DNA of 64,000 nt, taken from NCBI GenBank assembly GCA_016875165.1, contig VGSF01000007.1, positions 32,488 to 96,487 on the forward strand. Reading direction: 5' to 3'. A program made the translations under genes and the position numbers. This document shows, piece by piece, positions 42,694 through 50,820 of this stretch. Positions within the stretch are counted from its first letter, which is position 1, and each line of letters starts with the position of its first letter. Origin of the DNA: Deltaproteobacteria bacterium (GTDB lineage: Bacteria; Desulfobacterota; SM23-61). The notes under the pieces are model-generated. The model made no database searches. It saw nothing but the letters and a program-made list of their open reading frames with translations, and was not told where the DNA came from.

Positions 42694-43475
42694 AAAATCC
42701 CTTGCGGATGGACGCAAAAGGAGTATCCGCGCTCTTCCTGATCATGGCCATGATGCTCCTGACCGCGGTCGGTTACGTCCTTTCTTATTTGATCCCCACC
42801 AAACAGAAATCGGTCAGCTTGGCCATCTACTCTCCTCAGGCCTTTTTCATTGCCCAGGCCGGGGTGGAATACGGGGTCCGCTATAGCTCGGACCAGGGCT
42901 GGAGGAATTCAACGGATCTCCTCCGTCTTAACGGAGCCGGAGTGAACCAACGAAACCTGGGAAATGGAAGGTTCACCATCAGTTATAACAGCGGAAGCGA
43001 TCGTTTGACCTCCAGGGGAGAGATCAGCAATTCCAGCGAGCGCAGGACTGTGGAGGTTTCCAACTTCAGCCAATTCCTGCGGGTGGTCTTTGCTCCAGCT
43101 TCTCCGGCCGCGTGCTGGAGTGCGGGAACTTCGCGGGCCAGGTTCTTTATTCAAAATGCCCGGGGAAGCAGCCTGACGCTGACCGCTTTTTCCGCCTCCT
43201 GGACCCAAACCCCGCCCAACAGGATGATTCGGCGAATCGACATGGATGGCCTTCAAAAATATGACGGAAATTATATCAACGGCAGCGAGGCGGTAAATTT
43301 TAACCGGGGGGGCAATCAGCATACGATACTCCCCAACGGTGTGACCCAGGTGGATATTGAGTGGAATAGCGATGTAACGAACGGGGCCAATATCCGCATT
43401 ACATTTTATACAGCAACCGGAAAGAATTATCCCTTTAACCTGGATGCGCCGGGAGATGGATTGCCGGCTTGTTAA
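42690..43475 (+). CDS. Pilus accessory protein of the GspK/PilX/MshP type
   Basis: 261 residues. The N-terminus KGVSALFLIMAMMLLTAVGY is a pilin-like hydrophobic helix without the Glu at +5, as in GspK/PilX/MshP proteins, followed by QAFFIAQAGVEYGVRYSSDQ, the segment typical of PilX/MshP. The rest is beta-rich and Ser/Asn-rich with a Cys near the middle and one at the C-terminus. Start TTG overlaps the preceding stop. Probably sits in the pilus tip complex. Confidence 0.75.
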   Translation: MKNPLRMDAKGVSALFLIMAMMLLTAVGYVLSYLIPTKQKSVSLAIYSPQAFFIAQAGVEYGVRYSSDQGWRNSTDLLRLNGAGVNQRNLGNGRFTISYNSGSDRLTSRGEISNSSERRTVEVSNFSQFLRVVFAPASPAACWSAGTSRARFFIQNARGSSLTLTAFSASWTQTPPNRMIRRIDMDGLQKYDGNYINGSEAVNFNRGGNQHTILPNGVTQVDIEWNSDVTNGANIRITFYTATGKNYPFNLDAPGDGLPAC

Positions 43476-43483
43476 ACCCTTTT

Positions 43484-43507
43484 AACCCTTCTTATAAAAG
43501 AAGGGTT
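43484..43507. other. Perfect 10-bp stem hairpin inside the pilus operon
   Basis: AACCCTTCTT / AAGAAGGGTT with an ATAA loop, between the GspK-like and PilM-like genes. No T-run follows, so an intrinsic terminator is unlikely; it might stabilise mRNA ends or attenuate transcription. Confidence 0.45.
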
Positions 43508-43568
43508 TGGGTGATTTAAACAAAAGCGATACCCGTGAGCAGGATTGCCACAAAAAGGTAAATATCCT

Positions 43569-45257
43569 ATGGCCAAAGTAAAAATCGGTTTAGACATTGG
43601 CAGCCATTCCATTAAGCTAACAGGTTTCCAAATGACTTCCCGGGGCCTTTTTCTCACCCATGCCGGGATAAAAGAGATTCCCCATGGACGAGAGGAAGGG
43701 GATTTAAATTTCATTGCCGAAGTCACCAAGGCTCTTTACAGGGAAATGGATCTGCCTCCCGGGAAAGTCAGGCTATGTGTTTCCGGTCCGGGAATACATA
43801 TCCGGCGGATAACCTTTCCTGCTATGCCCAAAGCCGACCTGAAAGAGGCCATCCGCTGGGAGTTGAAAGGGCAGCTTTCCTATCCCATCGAATCAGCCCA
43901 GATCGACTTCCATGTCTTGAATGAATTTGTTGAAGACGACTCGAAGAAGCTTAACATGATTGCTGTAATATGCCCCCATCAGCAAATCGAGCGCACCCTG
44001 GCCATTGCCGGAAAAGCCGGACTCCATCCCACCCATCTAAACGTGGGTCCCTTTGCCCTGTGGAATGCCCTGTTAAATTTTCATGGGCTGGAAAAAGAGG
44101 AAAGGGTTGCTTTGATCGACCTGGGGGCGGAAAAAACAGGGATTCATATTTTCCAAAAAGGGGTTTTACAAGTCAGCCGGGAATTTACCCCGGCCGGGAA
44201 TGATATTACCCTGGCCATTCAGGAAGGAATCGAACCTGCGCCAGGTCTCCATTCCCTCTTTGATCGGGCGGAAAGAGTAAAATACACCATTGGAATTCCG
44301 GCAAAAGGTCCTTATGAAAAAATTGAGGGGGAATCGATCAGTGTAGCCAAGATAACCTTTCTCGTCCGGCCGGTGCTGGAGAGGCTGGTGGCCGAGATCA
44401 GCCGTTCCCTGGCCTATTACCGAGCCCAATTTCCCGCCGAACGAATCGATCGAGTCCTGCTTAGCGGGGGTTGCGCCAGTTTAAAAAATATATCATCTTA
44501 TCTTGCCGATGAGCTCCATTTGCCGGTCGAACGGTTCAATCCTTTGCAAGAGATTCCCTTTGACACGCGCCTGGTCCAGCCGCAACTGCTGGATGAAATG
44601 GGTCCGGCGCTTACCGCAGCGGCAGGGGCGGCCTTTTCCCAGCCCAAGCGGATTGAACTCCTTCCCGTAAAAGACCCATTCCTTTCCAAGATTCGCCAGG
44701 GGGAAACCATTCCCGTTCTAACTGCCCTGGTGATCGGCCTTATCTTTTTCTGGATTGGCTGGGATATGAATGCAGAGCTATCCCAGCTGAAAAAAGAATA
44801 CGAGGCAAAAATGATCCAGATGAAAACCACGGAAGCGCTTCCGGAAAAGCTGGGCTTGTTAAAGGAAAGAGAGAGCCAGATGAAACAGGATCTCTCTATT
44901 TTTGCCTCGGCCATGGTCTTGCCGGCCCAGTTCCAGGGAGTTCTAAGAAAATTGCCCATCCTGATTCCCCAGAATGTGACCGTGACAATTCTTTCTGTGC
45001 AAGCAAAGCCGCAGCCGGCCAAAGAGGAATCCCCGGCCAAAGAAGGAAAGGAATTGCAAATCACCGGCCTGGCCTTTGGCAGTGATTTAAACTGCCTCAC
45101 GGCTCTGGCCCAGATGATCGAGGGCCTGGAAAAATCTCCCCTCTTTAAAAATGCCCGATTAATATCCGCCGATGAAACTAACTCATATACCCGCCCCGGG
45201 ATTCGATTTGAGATGACCTGTGAGCTCGAATCCGAAGGACAAAAAGGAAAACCGTAA
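43569..45257 (+). CDS. PilM-PilN fusion (MshI/GspL-like)
   Basis: 562 residues. N-terminal actin-like PilM domain: VKIGLDIGSHSIKLTGFQ, FPAMPKADLKEAIRWELKGQ, then LIDLGAEKTGIHIF and VLLSGGCASLKNIS. After about residue 360 comes a PilN-like part: RIELLPVKDPF, one membrane helix (IPVLTALVIGLIFFWIGW), a coiled coil and a periplasmic ferredoxin-like domain. Normally PilM and PilN are separate proteins joined by the PilN N-terminal peptide; here they are one chain as in GspL. Connects the cytoplasmic motor to the periplasm. ATG at 43569 chosen over an upstream TTG. Confidence 0.88.
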   Translation: MAKVKIGLDIGSHSIKLTGFQMTSRGLFLTHAGIKEIPHGREEGDLNFIAEVTKALYREMDLPPGKVRLCVSGPGIHIRRITFPAMPKADLKEAIRWELKGQLSYPIESAQIDFHVLNEFVEDDSKKLNMIAVICPHQQIERTLAIAGKAGLHPTHLNVGPFALWNALLNFHGLEKEERVALIDLGAEKTGIHIFQKGVLQVSREFTPAGNDITLAIQEGIEPAPGLHSLFDRAERVKYTIGIPAKGPYEKIEGESISVAKITFLVRPVLERLVAEISRSLAYYRAQFPAERIDRVLLSGGCASLKNISSYLADELHLPVERFNPLQEIPFDTRLVQPQLLDEMGPALTAAAGAAFSQPKRIELLPVKDPFLSKIRQGETIPVLTALVIGLIFFWIGWDMNAELSQLKKEYEAKMIQMKTTEALPEKLGLLKERESQMKQDLSIFASAMVLPAQFQGVLRKLPILIPQNVTVTILSVQAKPQPAKEESPAKEGKELQITGLAFGSDLNCLTALAQMIEGLEKSPLFKNARLISADETNSYTRPGIRFEMTCELESEGQKGKP

Positions 45258-45260
45258 CCC

Positions 45261-45830
45261 ATGGTGCTTAAAAATCGAGAAAAGATCGTGCTTCTAATAG
45301 GCCTCTTGGCCGTGGCTATATGGGCCTTTGATCAATTCTATTACGCCCCCCAGAAGAAAAAAATCCTGAACCTTAAGGCGGAGATCCATGCTGCTGAATA
45401 CAGGCTGAATGAATCGCTCGTCTTTAGCAAAGGCGTGGCCACAGTGGAGGCGGAGGTGGCCCGCCTGGAGAAGGAACTCCATGGAGTGCGGGAACGGATG
45501 CTAAGGGGGGAAGAATTCAGGGCGTTTCTCAAACAATTGGCCAGGGACAGCGATCGCCTTAAGATGAAAATGATTTCCCTTTCGCCTCAGGAAGAGAAGA
45601 TTGTAAGGCCTCAGGGGAAGCTGGAAAGCGCTGCTCTGCAGTTCAAAAAGGTCACAGTGCAACTGATTTTGCATGCCAGCTATAATGCCCTGGGGAATTA
45701 TCTGAAAGGGATTGAACAACTTCCCTTTGTGGTGGCGATTGATCATCTTAAGATCGAGAGGAAAGAGGAGATTCTGCCTTGTTTAAAAGTAACCATGGAT
45801 TTGAGCGTGCGCATCCTTTCTCCAGAATAA
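45261..45830 (+). CDS. PilO-like (MshJ) pilus assembly protein
   Basis: 189 residues. N-terminal membrane helix (IVLLIGLLAVAIWAFDQFYY), long coiled coil (residues 35-85), then a small alpha-beta periplasmic domain (KVTVQLILHASYNALGNYLK then GIEQLPFVVAIDHLKIERKE), the standard PilO/GspM layout. Starts three bases after the PilM-PilN fusion stop, with which it should form the periplasmic alignment complex. Confidence 0.87.
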   Translation: MVLKNREKIVLLIGLLAVAIWAFDQFYYAPQKKKILNLKAEIHAAEYRLNESLVFSKGVATVEAEVARLEKELHGVRERMLRGEEFRAFLKQLARDSDRLKMKMISLSPQEEKIVRPQGKLESAALQFKKVTVQLILHASYNALGNYLKGIEQLPFVVAIDHLKIERKEEILPCLKVTMDLSVRILSPE

Positions 45831-45847
45831 AGAGGCAAATTACACTT

Positions 45848-45980
45848 GATGATCTCGTAAAAAGTCTGAAAATGCCCTTTTCCGTCATTCCGGCGGAAGC
45901 CGGAATCCAGTATTTTCAAATGCTTATAAATACCCTGGACTCCGGTTTTCACCGGAGTGACGACTTTTTACGAGAACATC
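45848..45980 (+). mobile_element. GATG/CATC palindromic element, 133-bp copy
   Basis: GATGATCTCGTAAAAAGTC to GACTTTTTACGAGAACATC, nearly identical to the 133-bp copy at 61232-61364. Core hairpins CATTCCGGCGGAAGCCGGAA and ACTCCGGTTTTCACCGGAGT. No clear flanking duplication. It sits inside the pilus operon between the PilO- and PilP-like genes. Confidence 0.78.
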
Positions 45981-46016
45981 ATTCTTAACAATGGATTTCT
46001 TTGCAGGAGGGAATTT

Positions 46017-46484
46017 TTGAAGCAAATTATAATAACTTTTCAGTCTCTTTGTTTAGCGGCCCTTATGCTTGGGTCGGGCATACCTCCTGGCCAACCCGCG
46101 GCAGCCTACGGACAACCTCTGAAGAAAACCGGTCAACCCCGAGAGGAGGGAAGGGATCCATTCCTCTTACCGCCGGGAGTTCGCCATCTTTCCCAAGGAC
46201 AGGAAGGAGTAGCCCCTGTCCGTACAGAAACAGGCCCCGTGGTAACGCCTGATGTGCAGCCCGCGGAAACCGCTCCCCGGCCGCTTTCCCTTAAGGCCAT
46301 TTTAATTAGCGATCACATTCGCCTGGCCACGATCGATCAACAGATTGTCGCAGTGGGAGATACTATAAACGAGGAAAAGATCCTGGAGATTCAGAAAGAC
46401 CGGGTAATATTGGGGAAGGGGGATAGAAGAAGGACCCTTCTTTTATCGCAGAGCCCGATTCGATTAACCATCGAGGGGAAATAA
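46017..46484 (+). CDS. PilP-like (MshK) periplasmic protein
   Basis: 155 residues. TTG start at 46017 with GGAGGG five bases upstream; an in-frame GTG further up lies in the mobile element and is rejected. Signal peptide (IIITFQSLCLAALMLGSG), a Pro-rich linker (EEGRDPFLLPPGVRHLS, with the RDPF motif seen in PilP/MshK proteins) and a small C-terminal beta domain (LSLKAILISDHIRLATIDQQ, then VAVGDTINEEKILEIQKDRV). Couples the inner-membrane complex to the secretin encoded next. Confidence 0.83.
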   Translation: MKQIIITFQSLCLAALMLGSGIPPGQPAAAYGQPLKKTGQPREEGRDPFLLPPGVRHLSQGQEGVAPVRTETGPVVTPDVQPAETAPRPLSLKAILISDHIRLATIDQQIVAVGDTINEEKILEIQKDRVILGKGDRRRTLLLSQSPIRLTIEGK

Positions 46485-46498
46485 AAAGGAGAAAAGTC

Positions 46499-48154
46499 AT
46501 GAAAGCGAAGATCTTCTTCATGTTTTTTCTAATTGTAACTTTAGCGGTGGGGTGCGCCACAGCCCCGAAGAAGGAGCGGGCAAAATTACCTTCCCAGGTG
46601 GCCGAACGCCCAGAGCCTCCCCTTCCAGCGAAAGAGCCATTGAAAGAGCTGGTCGTCCCCCAAAGAGAGGAAGCTAAAAAGATTCCCGAAAAAAGGTTCT
46701 CCTTAAGCGCCCGGGATGCGAATATACTGGATGTGCTTTTGGCTTTCTCCAGGGAAAGTGAGATCAATATTATCATCGATCCGGAATTAAGCGGAAAAGT
46801 CACCGTGGACCTGAAACGGCTGACCTTGACCGAAGCCCTCGAAGCAGTTCTTTTTCCGCTGGGCTGGACCTACCGCCTCGATGAAAAATTTATCAAAATC
46901 CAAAAAGCCCAGATGGAAACCCGCATTTTCACTTTGAACTATATCGCGACGAAACGGAGCGGCAAAAGGGAGATTTTTGCCAGCCATGGCGGGGGCTTGC
47001 AGACTGGCGTCCCTGCCGGACAACAGGCCGCGATCAGTGTCGCCAGCGCCCGCACAGGATATAGCGACCTGGTGAGCATTGATGAAATGGATCTATGGAA
47101 GGAAATTCAGAAAGGGTTGGAGACAATCATTTTTGGGGGCTCCGACGAGAAGGAAAAAGAGGATCGGGCAGAGGGCGGTAAAATAAGCTGGACCAGGGTG
47201 GACGGGCAGGGGAAGAAATTAATTGTCCATAAGTCGAGCGGAATAATCTGGGTGACCGACTTTCCGGCCAACCTGAATAAAGTGGCTTCGTTCCTGGAAG
47301 CCATCGAAGGGAGCGCCCAGAGGCAGGTAACCATTCAGGTCAAAATTATGGAGGTAATCCTCACCGATGAATTTAAGGCGGGGATTAACTGGAAAGTGAT
47401 TCAAGGTCTCCCCCGCTCCATCAACTTAGCCTGGGGGCTTACGGACAGCGCCGGAACAATGGGATTCCCCGGAGGATCCCGCGGCTACATCACAGAGGGT
47501 GGGACTGGAGTGGGGGCGATAGCCACTCCGGGTTCTTTTCGGGTAAATCCTCTGGGCGGCATCTTTGCCATCGGGGCCGGCGGGATGGATGTGGCCCTTT
47601 CAGATATCATGCAGGCCATTGAGGAACAGGGGGATGTGAAAATCCTTTCCAGTCCGACCATCTCCACCTTGAATAACCAGAAGGCGATCATTCGCGTGGG
47701 CAACCAGGAGGTTTTCTTCACAACCGGCGCCGTGGCCACCCAGAGCACAGTAACCCAGATTATCCAGCCCACGACCATCGACGTGGGGATCATTCTGGAT
47801 GTAACCCCTCAAATCTCGGAAAATGGGACCATCATCATGAACATCCATCCCAGTATCACGGAAAAAACAGGGGAGAGGGTCACCCCGGATGGCAAGACCA
47901 CTTTCCCCCTCCTGAGTGTGCGGGAAACCGATACTACGGTAAAAGTCCGGGACGGCCAGACGATCATCATAGCCGGCCTCATGCAGGAAAAGAAAGAGGA
48001 AAACTATATTGGCGTCCCGGTTTTACAATCCATCCCCCTGTTGGGTTCATTGTTCCGGTACAAGACCGAAACCAAAAGAAATTCAGAGCTGGTCATCATG
48101 ATCACTTCCACCCTGCAAGTAGGAAAAAAGATAGAAGATTTAACAGGCAAATAA
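46499..48154 (+). CDS. mshL: MSHA-type pilus secretin MshL
   Basis: 551 residues. Lipoprotein signal with lipobox LAVGC/ATAP. Then an STN domain (RFSLSARDANILDVLLAFSR), the MshL-type segment TRIFTLNYIATKRSGKREIF, an N1-like domain (IWVTDFPANLNKVASFLEAI), and the secretin barrel (QVTIQVKIMEVILTDEFKAG; VKILSSPTISTLNNQKAIIR; VPVLQSIPLLGSLFRYKTE). Forms the outer-membrane pore for the pilus. The order PilMN-PilO-PilP-secretin-AAA-TPR-ATPase matches mshI-J-K-L-M-N-E. Confidence 0.93.
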   Translation: MKAKIFFMFFLIVTLAVGCATAPKKERAKLPSQVAERPEPPLPAKEPLKELVVPQREEAKKIPEKRFSLSARDANILDVLLAFSRESEINIIIDPELSGKVTVDLKRLTLTEALEAVLFPLGWTYRLDEKFIKIQKAQMETRIFTLNYIATKRSGKREIFASHGGGLQTGVPAGQQAAISVASARTGYSDLVSIDEMDLWKEIQKGLETIIFGGSDEKEKEDRAEGGKISWTRVDGQGKKLIVHKSSGIIWVTDFPANLNKVASFLEAIEGSAQRQVTIQVKIMEVILTDEFKAGINWKVIQGLPRSINLAWGLTDSAGTMGFPGGSRGYITEGGTGVGAIATPGSFRVNPLGGIFAIGAGGMDVALSDIMQAIEEQGDVKILSSPTISTLNNQKAIIRVGNQEVFFTTGAVATQSTVTQIIQPTTIDVGIILDVTPQISENGTIIMNIHPSITEKTGERVTPDGKTTFPLLSVRETDTTVKVRDGQTIIIAGLMQEKKEENYIGVPVLQSIPLLGSLFRYKTETKRNSELVIMITSTLQVGKKIEDLTGK

Positions 48155-48212
48155 ATTGTTGCGCCGGAGAGAACACCGGGTCTATTTGGAATAAAGGTTT
48201 TAGTTTAGTTCT

Positions 48213-48355
48213 CATCCGGAAACCCCCTCTCCCCTTGCGGGAGAGGGTTGGGGTGAGGGGGATTAAAATGGAAGTCATAGAAATTTTAACCCCTTATCAC
48301 CCCCACCCTCCCTTCCCCCGTCGAAGGGTGAGGGGAAAAGTTGAGTTTCCGGATG
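48213..48355. repeat. CATCCGGAAAC/GTTTCCGGATG inverted repeat unit
   Basis: 11-base inverted ends enclose GAGAGGGTTGGGGTGAGGGG and its approximate complement. Similar GGGAGAGGG...GTGAGGGG tracts occur at 55113-55153 and 59555-59607. It directly abuts the decayed left end of the next MITE. Confidence 0.6.
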
Positions 48356-48356
48356 G

Positions 48357-48631
48357 ACACTATTTTAGCGATTTGAAAAAATGGTATAAAAGCCTTTGTT
48401 GAGGGCCGGGGGTTAGAGCGGAACGCGCCGGAAGCATCGGTTGGGTTTCCAATTGGCCACGAGGACAAAAGATCGTTTCCTGCGGAGGAGGCGGGGGTTC
48501 TTGCCCGCCCCATATGCGGAGAAATCAGCGCCTCATGATTCTCCGCCTAAGGCGGATTCCGGTCTGGCCCCCGGAACATGGAATCCCTTGGCCTTTACAA
48601 CCCACCTTTTTTCAAAGAGCTAAAGTGTTAC
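48357..48631 (+). mobile_element. IS66-like MITE, copy 4 (decayed)
   Basis: The right end CAAAGAGCTAAAGTGTTAC is intact (to 48631) but the left end has changed (ACACTATTTTAGCGATTTG). Core matches the other four copies. No duplication can be recognised. Located between the secretin and AAA ATPase genes of the pilus operon. Confidence 0.8.
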
Positions 48632-48705
48632 GAATAAAGAAGGATGTATTGGCCATGAGTGGTTGGGTAAAAAGAAGATATTCGATTTCCCGATGGTGAG
48701 GATAT

Positions 48706-49785
48706 ATGTACCAGGAATTCTACGGCTTACGGGAAAAACCGTTTGCCTTAACTCCAGACCCCCAATATTTTTTCCTGAGTGAGACCCACGGGACGGCCAT
48801 CGAGTCGCTCCTCTACGGGATTCATCAAAGAATGGGATTTATGGTGGTGACCGGAGATATTGGAACCGGCAAGACCACTCTTTGTCGGGCACTTTTGTAA
48901 AAATTGGACAAAAAAGTAAAGACCGCGGTCATCTTTAACTCGTTTCTCACCGAAGGAGATTTGTTGAAAGCAATCCTTCAGGATTTTGGATTTCCCTCTC
49001 GGGGAAGATCAAAGAAGGAACGAATTGATGTTTTGAACCATTTTCTCGTCGAGCGATTTTCTCAAGGTGAAAATGCGCTTTTGATTATCGACGAGGCCCA
49101 GAACCTATCCATTCCCGTACTGGAGCAGATTCGTATGCTTTCCAATTTAGAGACGGAAAAGGAAAAGATTCTTCAAATTATCTTAATGGGCCAACTGGAA
49201 TTAAACCAAAAACTTAAATCCCCGAAATTGAAGCAGCTGAACCAGCGCATTGCCATTCGCCATCTCCTTTTGCCTCTATCACCAACGAAAACCGAAGATT
49301 ATATCCAAAACCGCTTAATGGTAGCGGGAGCCCACGGAAACGTCACTTTTTCCAAGTCTGCCCTCAAAGCCATTTATCAATTTTCCCAGGGCACTCCCCG
49401 ACTAATCAACCTTCTGTGTGACCGAGCTTTATTAGGTGGTTTTATCGATCAAACCTTTCACATAAACAAGGAAATCGTTAAAAAAGCCGTAAAGAGCCTG
49501 CGGGGGGAGGAAAAGGATGATGGATCTTTTTTCAGCGTTGGCTGGGCGATACGCCTGGGCCGTTGGTGGTTGGTTTCCATAATGGTTTCCATTTTTTCCA
49601 TAGCCGGCGTGGCTTTAGGGAATGGTCCTTTATACTCCTGGAAAATGGCTAAAAACTTTCTGGGGGAAAAGATGCAGAGTATTGCTTTACTGACCAGCGG
49701 CGGGGGAGAAAAGTCAGTGTTGTCAAACGAAGCCCCGGAACAGCCGAAAAATCCGCCGGAAGCCCGCAGGAAAGGGGGGCGATAG
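48706..49785 (+). pseudogene. mshM: MshM/ExeA-like AAA ATPase, interrupted by one in-frame stop
   Basis: Reads as one 359-codon frame broken by TAA at 48898-48900. Before it: YGLREKPFALTPDPQYFFLS and Walker A GDIGTGKTTLCRALL. After it, same frame: KLDKKVKTAVIFNSFLTEGD, Walker B ALLIIDEAQNL, sensor region QLNQRIAIRHLLLPLSPTKT, and a C-terminal membrane helix (WWLVSIMVSIFSIAGVALG). Relatives usually have a glutamate or similar at the stop position (RALLEKL-like), so one G-to-T change (GAA to TAA) would explain it. Either a recent nonsense mutation, a sequencing error, or two-part translation restarting at the TTG at 48904. All other motifs are intact. Confidence 0.85.
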
Positions 49786-49787
49786 AA

Positions 49788-50819
49788 GTGAGCCTCATTA
49801 TAAATGCGATCAAGAAAGCGCAGCAACTCCGCTTGCAGGAAATCAAGGGTATTCCTTTTTTTCCCCATTTTTATCCTGCTCAGAAGAAAACGCTGAAAGG
49901 CCTGGCCAACCAGTGGGTAGCCATCGTTTTGGTTCTGGCCAGTCTGTTCATTATTGCCTTTGTTATATGGCGGCCGGCCATGCCACCCCCGCCCGCCGTC
50001 CAATCGAATCCAGCCCCTGAATTTAAGGAAAAGAACCTTTCAGCTCCCCTTCCCGAGAGGGTGGTCAATAAGGCTAAGCCTGTTCTCATTATTTCTCCTC
50101 CTCAGGTCAAAGAGTTATTCGTTAAACCCGAGCCGTTCCTCGAAGGGAAAAAAGAAAAGCCGGTTATTATACCGCCGGCAGAAGAAAAGATAATTGCCAA
50201 AATTGAATCCCCCGAAGCCACAGCGGCTCCCCTAAGCATTCCTCCCCCTCCCCCTGTTTCTCAACAAGAAGAGGCTCCCCAGAAGGCATTTGCCATAGAA
50301 AAAGAAGTAGGTAAGGATCAAGCCCTTTCTTCCGAATCCCTTACTCATTTCAATATGGGGGTTCATTTCCAGAACCGGGGAGAAAATCTAAAAGCAATCC
50401 AGGCATATCAGAAGGCGGTTTCCATAGAACCCGCTCATCTGGAGGCTTATAATAACCTGGGAATCCTTTACCAGGAGATGGGGGATTGGAACCAGGCGCT
50501 TCGGGCATATCGGAAGGCTATTGAGATCAATCCTCAGTATGAAAAAGCCCTGAACAACCTGGGAATTCTCTTCTACCTGCAAAACCGCTATGAGGAAGCG
50601 AGTGAAACTTTTCAAAAAGCCCTGGCCATTAATCCGTTGCGGGGGGAAATCCATTATAATCTCGGCCTGGCTTATGAGCAGTCGGAAAAAATTAAATTGG
50701 CCATTGAACATTACCAGGCCTTTATCGGCCTATCTGCGAAAACCCATCCCGCTCTGGTTTCAATGGTGGGACAGCATGTAAAGGATCTAACCCAGGGCCG
50801 GAAGGACAGAAGCAAGTGA
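49788..50819 (+). CDS. MshN/GspB-like TPR protein
   Basis: 343 residues, GTG start two bases after the preceding stop. N-terminus MSLIINAIKKAQQLR is the GspB/MshN-type cytoplasmic stub, then one membrane helix (WVAIVLVLASLFIIAFVIW), a 140-residue Pro/Lys/Glu-rich periplasmic linker and four to five TPR repeats (ALSSESLTHFNMGVHFQNRG, HLEAYNNLGILYQEMGDWNQ, YEKALNNLGILFYLQNRYEE, GEIHYNLGLAYEQSEKIKL). It likely works with the AAA ATPase upstream in secretin or peptidoglycan handling. Confidence 0.85.
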   Translation: MSLIINAIKKAQQLRLQEIKGIPFFPHFYPAQKKTLKGLANQWVAIVLVLASLFIIAFVIWRPAMPPPPAVQSNPAPEFKEKNLSAPLPERVVNKAKPVLIISPPQVKELFVKPEPFLEGKKEKPVIIPPAEEKIIAKIESPEATAAPLSIPPPPPVSQQEEAPQKAFAIEKEVGKDQALSSESLTHFNMGVHFQNRGENLKAIQAYQKAVSIEPAHLEAYNNLGILYQEMGDWNQALRAYRKAIEINPQYEKALNNLGILFYLQNRYEEASETFQKALAINPLRGEIHYNLGLAYEQSEKIKLAIEHYQAFIGLSAKTHPALVSMVGQHVKDLTQGRKDRSK

Positions 50820-50820
50820 C

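Noticed and set aside
43484..43507. Intrinsic terminator within the pilus operon
   Set aside because: The stem is perfect but is not followed by a T-run and the genes on both sides clearly belong together.
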